From Maea johnstoni (Eukaryota > Annelida > Polychaeta > Spionida > Magelonidae), in assembly GCA_963942565.1 (NCBI GenBank), contig OZ012690.1, forward strand, positions 8,990,235-9,054,234: a stretch of 64,000 nucleotides of DNA. The letters run 5' to 3'. A program made the translations under genes and the position numbers. Every line of letters starts with the position of its first letter. Position 1 is the stretch's first letter. Below are positions 24,001-35,478 of this stretch, in pieces. Under the pieces are notes generated by a model. It was not told the origin of the DNA. It saw nothing but the letters and a program-made list of their open reading frames with translations, and searched no databases.

Positions 24001-24309
24001 AGCACAAATCACCATTTTCACAACATAGTTCTCCCAGTCTCATATGCACACTATACAGTATGTGGCAGCTCTGCAGACAGGAAGTGTGTTTTTATGACAT
24101 CATGAACTGGCTGTCAGATGGATTCTGGCAGGGCATTGTGGGATACAATGGCGCCCATGGTGTTCAGCTGGGATGGCTGTTTGGGGGTGGTAATTAAGTG
24201 CAATTTCACAGGTAGGGAAGCCAAACAGTATTCAGGTGAACAGGGACAGTAAAGTACACATATCAAAGTATGTTCTCAGCATATAATAGCCTGAAGGTGT
24301 AATTGTCCT
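21023..24309 (-). mobile_element. TTAA-flanked DNA transposon with THAP remnant (Kolobok-like), 3.3 kb
   Basis: Inverted ends AGGACAATTCCACC (21023) and GGTGTAATTGTCCT (to 24309) lie between TTAA 21019-21022 and TTAA 24310-24313. It splits a family B MITE. On the minus strand near one end is a THAP-type zinc-finger reading frame. TTAA targets plus a THAP domain are the signature of the Kolobok superfamily. No transposase core could be read in 21023-23600, so the copy is defective. Confidence 0.78.
23622..24015 (-). pseudogene. THAP domain remnant of the Kolobok-like element
   Basis: From ATG 24015: MVICAAYGCYITD (C-x4-C), later RVCHEHFEESCFE (C-x2-H), then LKPGAASTAF, aligning with the THAP AVPTIF end. 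The two halves are in different frames, one frameshift near 23880. The second half is open to 23622 (KERAQIAQKRRPDLLHQVVG) and stops. THAP zinc fingers bind transposon ends; this one is no longer intact. Confidence 0.7.
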
Positions 24310-24388
24310 TTAACTTCAAAGTAATAGTTAAAAGTATCATAGATCCAGACGACAATTTCCAAAGGAACTCATAAGCATTAATGGGTTA

Positions 24389-24590
24389 AGAGGAGGAGGA
24401 AAAAGATGATCGGGGCAGACGCCGCCCCTCTCCACCCCCCCCCCCCCCCTCCCCCCTTCCCCACTGGCCTCATAGATTTCATCGCCCAGAAACACACTGC
24501 TTGTATTATGACAGGAACATATGGTCTTCCTTAGCAGTTTTCATGGTTATGAATGGATCCTCTGCTAGGCTGCCACATCTTTAATGTGTT
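24389..24590. repeat. Fifth unit of the poly-C minisatellite
   Basis: Carries AAGAGGAGGAGGAAAAAGATG, a C-run and CATGGTTATGAATGGATCC like units at 20125-20872, from which a MITE insertion separated it. Confidence 0.85.
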
Positions 24591-25009
24591 TTGGCAGTAT
24601 GTTTGGAAAGTCATAAAATCTACTTAGGTCTGAAGCCTATTAATATTTGTTTTCCCCTGAAGTCATTAGGGGAGTCTTAAACTCTTTATTTAGTGACTTC
24701 TCTACACATTAAACAATTAATGTCTATCCTGCTGTCATAAAAAGAGGAATGCCTTTTTTGCCCATGGCTATACTTTGGTTAAGCAGTTTTAGCACCAAGA
24801 CAGGCCTCAACAATAACTCAAAATTTTTACTGGTCCTACAAATTATTTTTGCATGAAAATTCACAGACAACATTTATTTTTATTCATTTTATGTTCATTT
24901 ATTTTAGAAACATTGGGGACATTCTTGAGGCGAAACTTGTTGACAAGAATATCCCCAAATATTTACTGGCCCTGCAGGACCAGTGGAGGTCTTTTCTTAC
25001 TGGCTCGAA

Positions 25010-25082
25010 AATGTAAATGTAAATGTAATCTTTATTTTAAGTCGGTATATCAATAACAAGAAACACGAGCAACGAAGCCATT
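25010..25082 (-). mobile_element. 5'-truncated SINE tail
   Basis: AATGTAAATGTAAATGTAATC and GGTATATCAATAACAAGAAAC match the 3' part and (ATTTAC)n tail of the SINE at 47750-47985. It lies inside another degenerate repeat ending GTCGAGCCCTG. Confidence 0.65.
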
Positions 25083-25327
25083 ATTACTGGCCTGGGGCCA
25101 ACGATTTAATGTTAGCGTCGAGCCCTGAGATGGTTTTTAAAAATCTTTATGTTCTTGTGCTTTGTACGAAAGTAGCCTCAGCATTGGAAGGATTAAGCAG
25201 TTTCAGCACCAAGACAACTGGGCCCATGTGACCCATATGAGACTGTTCAGCCACTGCAGTGTGTGGTAGCCTTAAGTTCTCAGACTGTGTTGGGTTATAT
25301 ACAATGCCCCCACCACTACACATACTA

Positions 25328-25570
25328 AGTAATAATAATAATAATAATAATTGATATTTGATATAGCGCCCTTTCCACCTATAATGTTCAAAAGCGCTTT
25401 AGAGTCATTGGACAGTTGTCATGGTCCATATAGTCAATTAAACTCCTTTCGAAATAGCAATGTTTTCAGCTGTTTCTTGAAGTTTTGCACACTATCAGCA
25501 GCCTTGATGTTGTCAGGGAGCTCATTCCAAAGGCGTGGTGCATAGGCACAGAATGCTCTGTCACCAAACT
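25328..25570 (-). mobile_element. LINE 3' end, sister of 5300-5760
   Basis: (TTA)n tail, GATATAGCGCCCTTTCCACC, AGCTCATTCCAAAGGCGTGG and AATGCTCTGTCACCAAAC match the LINE fragment near 5.5 kb. Shorter and more decayed. Confidence 0.6.
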
Positions 25571-26379
25571 TTTGATGTCTCTCTCAAACTATAGATGGAA
25601 GCACTGTTTTCATGAGTTGCGGTTGAGAACATGTGTGTCCCCCTTGAGGATTTATTTAGAACTAATCTTGGAGTGAAATCAACTCAGGTCAGATCAGTGA
25701 AAGAGCCTGATATGACAGACTTGTAGCAAGTCTAGTACGTGTGACCCATATGAGACTGTGCAGCTGGGACTGCAGCTTGTGGTGGTGGCTGTTATCTTAT
25801 CTGCTTGTGGTGAGGGCCTGATGGCCAGACAGGGTGCTTTATGGGGAAACTATTAGCATCTGATAATGATGAAAGACTCCCAGAGGATCCACACGTCCCC
25901 TGTCCCATGCCTGAATGGATACCTCTATAAGAATATTAACGGTACGGTACGGTATGTATCGATACCAATGTATCGACACAAAAATATAGATGAGTGTTTA
26001 TTGCAACTGTGTCTCCTCACTAAAACACTCACCGAGAGGCTTACATGACCTGGCCCTAGACCAGCAATTTTTTCACCTCTTTTATAATTTATCCGAATCT
26101 ACTATGATTTAGTTCTGTTTCTGCTCACCAGGTGGCCTGAATATGTAGATCTTTCCATTTTATGACTTCGATCGAGTCAGTAGTCATCGTGGGTGACCAT
26201 GGTGTAATTAACTACCACCTTAACAGTAAGAGTAAAAGATAAAAAAAAAATAGCAGAGAAAAGCATTATTTGACTTTATTGTATACTAGGAGATAATCTA
26301 AAGCTTACCTAGGTTAGGTTTCTTTAAAAGTCCCTGAAAAGTTAACTATTTTGAATAGACACACATTCCTTTTGAATGT

Positions 26380-26462
26380 GAGTATGGATGGATGGATGAA
26401 TGGAAGGATTGATGGATTAAGATAGATAGATTGATTGATTGACAGATAGATAGATAGATAGC
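26380..26462. repeat. GATA/GATT/GGAT microsatellite
   Basis: Runs of GGAT, GATT and GATA tetramers; no gene nearby. Confidence 0.8.
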
Positions 26463-27994
26463 CATTGCATATATGTTGTATTTGCAAACACCAAGACATC
26501 AACAATTTAGTAGGGATTTATATTTTTCTTAGCTTCCTTCACATGCTCACATTTGTGGTGCATCTATACTATCATGTGTGTAGAGCTGAATATCATTTAA
26601 AAGTAAACAATATGGTTTGATGAATTTTCCTCAAACAAAACACTGCAGTTTTTTAATAGTATTTAGAGGATGAATTGCTCTTATCCATGAAAGGGGGCTG
26701 GAGTGTCAAACTCATTTTTGTATGATAACAACACATGTTTTATTCTAAAGAAAAGGCAAACAGCATAATAATACAGTGTTATAGTCTTTATTTATTTCAT
26801 TAAACATTTCTTGTATTAATACAACATGTAAACAAGTAAATATGTGTAAAAATGTTCATTCACTCCACAGAGCACTGGATGTAAAAGAAATATCAAACCA
26901 ATATGAAAGCGAAATGTTTTCTCCAGGTTAACCTATCTTCACTTACTGGTTACACTAAGTTCCTGCTTATCGATCTAGAGCCCTACATGTGTGTGTATTC
27001 ACTGCTCAGGACACTGGACGCCTATCAGGCTCTGGCCAGGGGCCGTCATCTAATATGTTTATGTTTACAGCGTGTTGCCCAGATTGGCATAAGCGGCACA
27101 GGTCTCTGGCACGGGGCTCTCATCCTAGCGAGCCATCTGAAGCAGACCGACCTTGGCTCGGTGCCAGCAAAGCTAGACTTGCTACAAGTCTGTATCTTTA
27201 GTCTGTTTCTTTAGTCCGTTTCTTAAGTCTCACCGATCTAACCTGTGTCAATTTCACTCCAGGTTTAGTTGTGAATAAATCCTTAAGGGGGATACACTTG
27301 AGCTGTCGTCGGTTTCAAACTGCAACTTCTGAAAACTGTGCTGCCATCTATAACTTGAGAGAGATATCACACCTATCCAGTATTGATGGCTGCGTGGCAT
27401 TAAACCTAACTCAGCCTGAGAACCAGGCTACAGAAAAGCCTGCAACCTCAGACTTTGAAGTGTGTTTCTTGTTGGAGTTGACATGGGTGATCTAATGTGA
27501 CGAAGCTTTCGTTAGGTTAGCCGCATGCTGTCGTCAATTTCAATGTTCTGATTAGGAACTTCCTGAACTTGATCTTGGAATCCCATAAGGACTGACATTA
27601 CAGGAAAAAAGTTGTAGTTCCCCTACATCTGTCTCTTCTCTCAGTATTTGTTGATAACCAGGAATCGGGCCGGCCTATGATAGCTGGAAGTAAAGTTGGG
27701 CTTCAAGAAGTTTTGCTTTGGTAGCCCTGAATGCTATGAAATAGGCATAATTTATGAAAATGTTTTCTGGCCTCGTAGAACCAGTTGACTTCTGTTTTTA
27801 CTGACCTGAAGTGGTTTTTGGGAATTTTTACTGGCCTGGGGCCAGCGGTTCACCGTAAGTGTCGAGCCCTGCTTTGTACACTAACATCATTCCTCTCATA
27901 TCCAAATTGTCTAGTAGTTAGAATGCATTACAATATAGATTTTGACTGTGTCTGTTTTTTCTTCTTATTCATTTTCCTCTCATTCAAGTGATCA

Positions 27995-28200
27995 TTAACC
28001 CTTCTGATGCCAAGGTGACTTTTGTCCAATGCACAAGAGTGCAAAGTAAAATAATCTTAACCAAGTCATGTGGGTATTCATAGGAAAGGTCTCGCTGAGT
28101 ACCATCGGATGAGTATATATGTGCCAGGGTTTCAGTCGTCTCCCAGCTTTTTGTCACCATTTTAGGCTGACCAAATTAACCACCAATGTGAAAGGTTCAA
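27995..28200 (-). mobile_element. TTAACCC MITE, family A, degenerate
   Basis: Inverted copy from TTAACCCTTCTGATGCC to GTGAAAGGTTCAA, just upstream of sarcoglycan exon 1. It separates the exon's 3' splice region from a partial duplicate at 27931-27961. Confidence 0.6.
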
Positions 28201-28315
28201 TCAGTCAACGGAGAAAAAGACGACTCCTTAAAATGATGAGATTCCGAACTGTCTAGGTGACTTACTGCAATATTGATTTTGATTATGATTGCGTCTGTTT
28301 TTTCGTGTGTTTCAG

Positions 28316-31300
28316 TTCGCGATGGGTAAAGGGAGGACGAACGGAGCGGATTGGGCCAACCAGCCTGCCCCGCCAAATGCCAGCATCACATATAAGATAG
28401 GAATCTATGGCTGGAGAAAACGTCTTATTTATCTATTTATCTTGATACTTATGGTGATGATCGTCATCAATTTAGCCCTGACAATATGGATATTACGAGT
28501 CATGGATTTTTCAATAGTGAGTATTTTTCCTTTGCTTTTAACCCTTCCAATGCTGAGGCTACATTCACCCAAAATACAAGGACGCAAACATTTTTGAAAA
28601 CCATCTAAACCCTGTCATGTTGGTATTCATTGGATAGCTCTCACTGAGTACTCTCAGATGAGTACCCATTTGTCAGGGTTTTCGGTGATTTTTCAGGATT
28701 TTAGCATTATTTTGTATTGGCAGAATTAGTCACCAGCAGCATAAGGGTTAATAGCCCATTTTTCAGTTGTCTAGAATGAAACTTAGTTTCTAAATTAGCA
28801 ATGATATTATTTTGGTGTGGTACTTTATTTGTAGACCAGTCAGGTGGGATTTTCGTCGTAAATCTCTCATACTGTTGACAAATAGGTCTGGAATTGAAAA
28901 TGATTCTAAAATATTTGGAAGTAAAGGATTATAAACATTCCGTCATATACTTTCCCAGCTGTTTCACTTGAAAGATATCATCAAATTGTCATTTTGCTTA
29001 TGACTGCAGAGGGCTTTTTTGGGTTAAATTTTCAGCCTATGTTTGTTGTCTATTGCAGGATGGTATGGGCAAACTGCATTTAGTAGATAATGGCATTAAT
29101 ATTGCATGGGCATTTATGTGTTAAACATTGAAGCCTATGTTTGTTGTTTGTTGCAGGATGGTATGGGCAAACTGCATTTAGTAGATAATGGCATTAATAT
29201 TGCATGGGCATTTATGTGTTAAACATTGAAGCCTATGTTTGTTGTTTGTTGCAGGATGGTATGGGCAAACTGCATTTAGTAGATAATGGCATTAATATTG
29301 CATGGGCATTTATGTGTCAAACATTGAAGCCTATGTTTGTTGTTTGTTGCAGGATGGTATGGGCAAACTGCATTTAGTAGATAATGGCATTAATATTGCA
29401 TGGGCATTTATGTGTTAAACATTGAAGCCTATGTCTGTTGTTTGTTGCAGGATGGTATGGTCAAACTGCATTTAGTAGATAATGGCATTAATATTGCATG
29501 GGCATTTATGTGTTAAACATTGAAGCCTATGTCTGTTGTTTGTTGCAGGATGGTATGGTCAAACTGCATTTAGTAGATAATGGCATTGATATTGCATGGG
29601 CATTTATGTGTTAAACATTGAAGCCTATGTTTGTTGTTTGTTGCAGGATGGTATGGGCAAACTGCGTATAGTAGATAAAGGTATTCGGGTGGGCATTTAC
29701 GGGTTAAACATTGTAGCCTATGTTTTGTAGGATGGTATGGGCAAACTGCGTATAGTAGATAAAGGTATTCGGGTGGGCATTTACAGGTTAAACATTGAAG
29801 GCTATGTTTGTTGTCTGTTTCAGGATGGTATGGGCCAACTGCATTGAAGCCTATGTTTATTGTTCATTGCAGGATGGTATGATCAAACCAATTAGTAGAT
29901 AATGATATCTGGGTGGGCATTTACCGGTATCAAAGGTTTATTACACTATGATAAACCTTTGTCGGTATGGGTCAAACATAGAATCCTTTTTTTGCAGGAT
30001 GGTATGGGCAAACTATGTATAGCATCCTGCGTATAGTAGATAAAGGTATTCGGGTGGGCATTTATGGGTTGAAGCCTTGTAATAGCTGTCCTATTGTAAT
30101 AATTGACACATTACTTGATACTCTGATATTTATATTGTTAGATATTTGTACAGCATGACCGTGATTTTCGGCGAGCAGGAACAAAAGAAAATTTAAAATA
30201 AAAAATGTTCGTTGTTTGTTTCAGGATGGTATGGGCAAACTGCGTATAGTAGATAAAGGTATTCGGGTGGGCATTTATGGGTATAATATTCAAGCCTACG
30301 TTCATTGTCTATTGCAGGATGGTATGGGAAAACTGCGTATAGTAGATAAAGGTATTCGGGTGGAAGGAGAAACTGAGTTCCTCAGCTCCATACACGCCAC
30401 AAAAATCAGCTCAAGACAGGTAAGTTTGTGCTAGGCCTAAAAAACCTGTTTGTTTCCTGTAACATAACCCTAACAAGCTCCATTTGAAAAGACAGTGCAT
30501 CTTTTTTTCAGTTTTTTACGCCCAAAATCTTATAACCTGCTGTCAGGGTACTTTAGTGATGCTCAATGTATTCCTTACTAGGAGACCTTACAGGCAATAT
30601 ATATTTTGTATAGGCTAAATTGCCAAACAAAAGCAGAAGAAAGAAATTGTACCACTGGGTCTATCTTTATAAAATCTTAGAAATATCCGGTGCAGAAATA
30701 AATTGGTGAAATGTTCAGAGAATAAGTATTAACAACAATGAACATGAAGGAAGAAATTGTACCACTGGGATTATCTTTATATAACCTATATACATATCTA
30801 ATTACAATTACAAGCAGTATATGATTACTCCCCTTTCATTTAACGTGTGTGTACCCATTACACATTAAGATTTGACAAACCTGTTATAATAAAATGAAAA
30901 ATAAAGATAAGAAATAATGCACAGCCAAATCTCCCTGTATTGCATATTGTAAACCATATTAATACTGTATCATTTTGGTGCTCTACTATAACATTTTATC
31001 TGACTCGGGCAAAAAAAGTTTGTTCAGAAATGCTGAACTTTATTTTCTCTCGTCAACAGAACAAATAGGGTTAATGTGTCTTGAAAGTTATACCACCACA
31101 GAGAAATGGTCCAAGCCATTAGTTCAGTCACCAAATGAATCTAGATCACCCGATACGCAACCAGCAGGTCTAGCTTAACAGTCTGGACACAACAAATAGC
31201 CCTGATGTTGACATGAACGGCTCAAGAGGTGCATTCTGCGCATGTTGGTGCACAACTTACTCTGTAATGTAAGCGATACAAGAGCACCCGTCGGTCTTTG

Positions 31301-34300
31301 TCTCCTAGTGACATCACGCTGACACTAGATTTAGCGTATCCAGGGCTTTGTAATGGTTCCTATGGCAATTAGCCTGTGGTGACCAATCCATGTGTCTATT
31401 CATCTAAGGTTCAATAGCTGTTTTAATTGCCTATTGTGTTGATGAAATTAAGAAAGAGTAGACAGAATGGTAATACAAGAGAGACAGTTTTAGCAGCGGC
31501 AGAATTCTCTGCGATCCAGTTATTAACTTCGGCTTCTAGTACCTGTAGAGGAACGGCCCCTAGACTAAGAACTTGGGCATGATAATCGCCGAGACTGAGT
31601 TTTTTGTTCAGTGCCCTCTGTTTTAACTCCCGTAGTTTTATTTCCCCCATTTTGTACGCACAAGCCTGTCCGGGCCAAGTGATGTAGCGATTGACCTCGA
31701 TTTCGATCTCGAAGCGAGGCAGAGCTGTGTGGTTTCCGATAAAATCTACTGCTTGCTCAGCCGACCAACCAAATGCATGAATTCCGGTATCTACAACCAA
31801 GCGACAGGCACGCCACATTTCTTCCGAGTATCGGCCGAATAATTCATATTTGTCACCGTATACGCCCATATCCTCCCCCAGTGCTTCTGCATACAATCCC
31901 CAGCCTTCGACATATGACGTATAGACGGGGAACTTAAAGGGTACTGCACACATAGGAGAATATCCAGGCATACGTCGGAAATCAGGTATTTTTTGGAGAA
32001 TGGCTGTACTTATCTGAAAATGGTGACCGGGTTCTGCCTCGTGTAGCGACAAGGCCATCATTTGAAATTTTGCTCTTGTTTCCGGCTTTATGATGTTTAC
32101 GTAGAAAGTCCCTGGTCTGCTAACGCCATCTGGTGACGGAGCTGAGTACATAGCCTTTGGGCCGTCACCAGGCAACGGTTCGACCACAACCGGTATTGAC
32201 GGTATCTTATTAAAGACTCGAGAGAGTTGCGGTTTTACGCGATTATAGACAATATCACGATACCCATCGAGAAGTTGAGCCGAAGTGTTGTAATAAAATC
32301 TTGGCTCTGTTTTAAGATATGAAAAGAACTGTTGTAGATCACCATCGAAACCAACATCTTTAACAATTTGTTCCATTAACCCCTTGATCCTCGCGACCTC
32401 CCCTAGGCCGATATCGTGGACTTCCTGTGCGGTATAATTCATGGAGATGTGCCAGCGCAAGCATGCTTCGTAGAATTCCGTGCCATTTGGAAGTGACCCC
32501 ACGCCATACGCCGATCTTGTGTTTAACATGTAATAATCCTGTAGAAAGGAACTTAAGTTATCGTAGGCTTTCTGGACGGACCCTCTGATAACCTGTTCCC
32601 CTTCAGCCCGAAGGCTCTGTTTTCGCGCTGCGGAAATACTTGTATTATCCAACGCCTCTTTAAACGGTGAATAGAATACGGTATCCCTTGCTTGAACCTG
32701 CGTGATCAGAGAAATCTGACCAATCACAGCCTTGATGGAAACAAGATGATTGGTGAGTTTTCGTGTGATGGCGTCTTGCATGAGAACCCGCTGTTCAGTG
32801 ATAGATTTTGAAATGGCGTTTAAGCGACTTATGTATTTGACGTAATCTTGCTCGTTGGCGAAAGGCGTAGCCTTGATTATACTGTTGAAGTCCTTCTGAA
32901 TGCCTTCCAGGAAGTTTACGGTGTTGTAGGTATAGTGTCTCCATTTGTATCCCTCCAGAAACCTGAAATATTAATAAAATAGTAATAAAATAGTAATAAG
33001 ATAGGAATGAAATAGTAATAAAATAGTAATAAACTAGTAATAAAATAGTAATAAAATAGTAATAAGATAGTAATGAAATAGTAATAAAATAGTAATAAGA
33101 TAGTAATAAAATAGTAATAAGATAGTAAGAAAATAGTAATAAGATAGTAATGAAATAGTAAGAAAATAGTAAGAAAATAGTAATAAGATAGTAATGAAAT
33201 AGTAATAAAATAGTAATAAGATAGTAATGAAATAGTAATAAAATAGTAATAAGATAGTAATGAAATAGTAATAAAATAGTAATAAGATAGTAAGAAAATA
33301 GTAATAAGATAGTAATGAAATAGTAAGAAAATAGTAAGAAAATAGTAAGAAAAAGGAACAATATCTAGTAGATTCTAAAATCACTACAAAACATACACTC
33401 AGCTCAATGTAATAATAGCTTAACTCATTCATGCCAAACCCTTCCAATCCTAAGGTCACTTTTGACCAAAGCACAAGGACACAAAGATTTATAAAAACGA
33501 TCTAAACCCTGTCATGTTGGTATTTATTGGAAACCTCTCAGATGAGTAACTTTTAGTGTATATATCCTGTGTCTGGTTAGAATTCTATTGCATAGCAGTT
33601 AATGACTCTCCATCTAGTCACCGTTATCTGATAGTAGTAGACAGGGAGTGGGCACTGTGCATGCATCATCAAATTTCGCTGCCTCACACCACTATGAGTC
33701 ATAGATAACCTGTGTACCCCAGGATTGGCTGCCTGCTGGTATCACAGGCCCTGGGTCAGACTGAAATTGCCGCGAAACCAATCACGTGGCCAATACTTCC
33801 CCAGGCTACATCGCGTAACCCGAGGCGCACATACCCTAGGTACTAGCATTCTGTGCCTATGGGGTTGCGGATCAAGGGGATGTATTACTCTGTGGTTATA
33901 TATGATTTTTTTGTGTGCCAAATGCTATGTAATACACATCTTACTAGACCGAATAAAATCAAATAAAATCAAATCACAACCGTGTGCCTTTCTGACCGAA
34001 GGTTGACCCAGATGTGCTGTAGGTTAACCCTTCCAATGCTCAGGCTACTCTTGTCCAAAGCACAAGAACGCAAAGATGGTATTCATGGGATGGCTCCCGC
34101 TGAATACTCTTAGATGAGCACCCATGTGGTAGAGTTTCAGTCATTTTTCAGTTTTTTTGCATCATGTTGTATTGGCTAGATAAGCCACCACCAGCATAAG
34201 GGTTAACCCATTCATGCTTAACCCTTCCAATACTGAGGCTACTTTCATGCAAAGCTCAAGAACATAAAGATCATTGAAAACCATCTAAACCCTGTCGTGT

Positions 34301-35266
34301 TGGTATTCATTTGATAGCTCTCGCTGAGCACTCTTAGATGAGCACCCATGTGGTAGAGTTTCAGTCATTTTTCAGTTTTTTTGCATCATGTTGTATTGGT
34401 ATGCCACCACCAGCATAAGGGTTAACCCATTCATGCTTAAAGGGCAAATACACCATCATGATGATTTAGGTTTAAAATGTGCCTATACGTGTCACCTTTC
34501 AAATAAGACCACCCGCAAGTCTGTCCTCCTCAGCACTCCTCAGATATGGCTTATGAAAGTGAGTAAAAAAACTGGCCTGAGTCTGGGCATAGAGGCTGAC
34601 ATTATAGGGCAGGGCACAAGTTTAAGCACCATTTTGATTGGTCGAGAGATATCAGTGGCAAGAAGTGACTGCCACTGATATCTCTCGACCAATCAGAAGC
34701 AGGGCTGGCAGTCACTTCCTGCCACTGATATCTCTTGACCAATGAAAATGGTGCTTAAATTTGTGCCCTGCCCTGTAATGTCAGCCTCTATGTCCAGACT
34801 CAGGCCAGTTTTTTACTTACTTTCATAAGCCATATCTGAGGAGTGCTGAGGAGGACAGACTTGCGGGTGGTTTTATTTGAAAGGTGACACGTATAGGCAC
34901 ATTTTGGACCTAAATCATCATGATGGTGCATTTGCCCTTTAAGAGTCTCCCCAGCATTGCCTGGATCTATGATTCTGTTGCCTTGTAATCAAGAATGATT
35001 TTTACAAAATATTTGAGGTAAAGTTGTTGGAAATGTTCAGAATAACATTCCACCTTCTAATGTTTTCCCAACTTTACTTTCGTCTGCAAGATATCATCAA
35101 AACTGTCAGGTTGCTTTTGAGTACTGGGTTAGATGCTAGTATTCTGATAGCATTGGTTTACTACAAGTGGTGCCATCTATTGTGCATGAACTCAACTAAG
35201 TAGAAAAAGTGCAGATTTTGGGCATTGATCCCAAGTCACCCATATTGACGTACTACTAAGTAAGGT

Positions 35267-35359
<93 letters not shown>

Positions 35360-35402
35360 AGGGAGGGAGGGAGGGAGGGAGGGAGGGAGGGAGGGAGGGA
35401 GA

Positions 35403-35478
<76 letters not shown>

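Larger units (their letters stand above)
20873..24385 (+). mobile_element. TTAACCC MITE, family B, inserted in the poly-C array and itself interrupted
   Basis: Left part 20873-21022, right part 24314-24385, together 222 bp. TTAA at 20869-20872 and 24386-24389 duplicates the TTAA of the array unit (CATCTTTAAGAGG in intact units), which proves the TTAA target. Confidence 0.9.

Noticed and set aside
26903-27214. 103-codon plus-strand frame
   Set aside because: No recognisable domain, an overlapping rival frame of similar length, and the right part runs into a repeat.
32795-33474. 188- and 146-codon minus-strand frames adjoining the DUF885 exon
   Set aside because: They come from the 33-bp satellite, which cannot create stops in two frames. 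The first overlaps the exon out of frame with the DUF885 protein.
33725-34006. Similar proteins at 33725-34006 (+) and 35742-35957 (-) beginning [19 protein letters not shown]
   Set aside because: They are the two inverted copies of repeat family R read in the same frame; no family features, no Kozak or splice support, and the other two copies do not keep the frame.
34388-34678. 96-codon frame
   Set aside because: Lies across a MITE end and the left arm of the foldback element.
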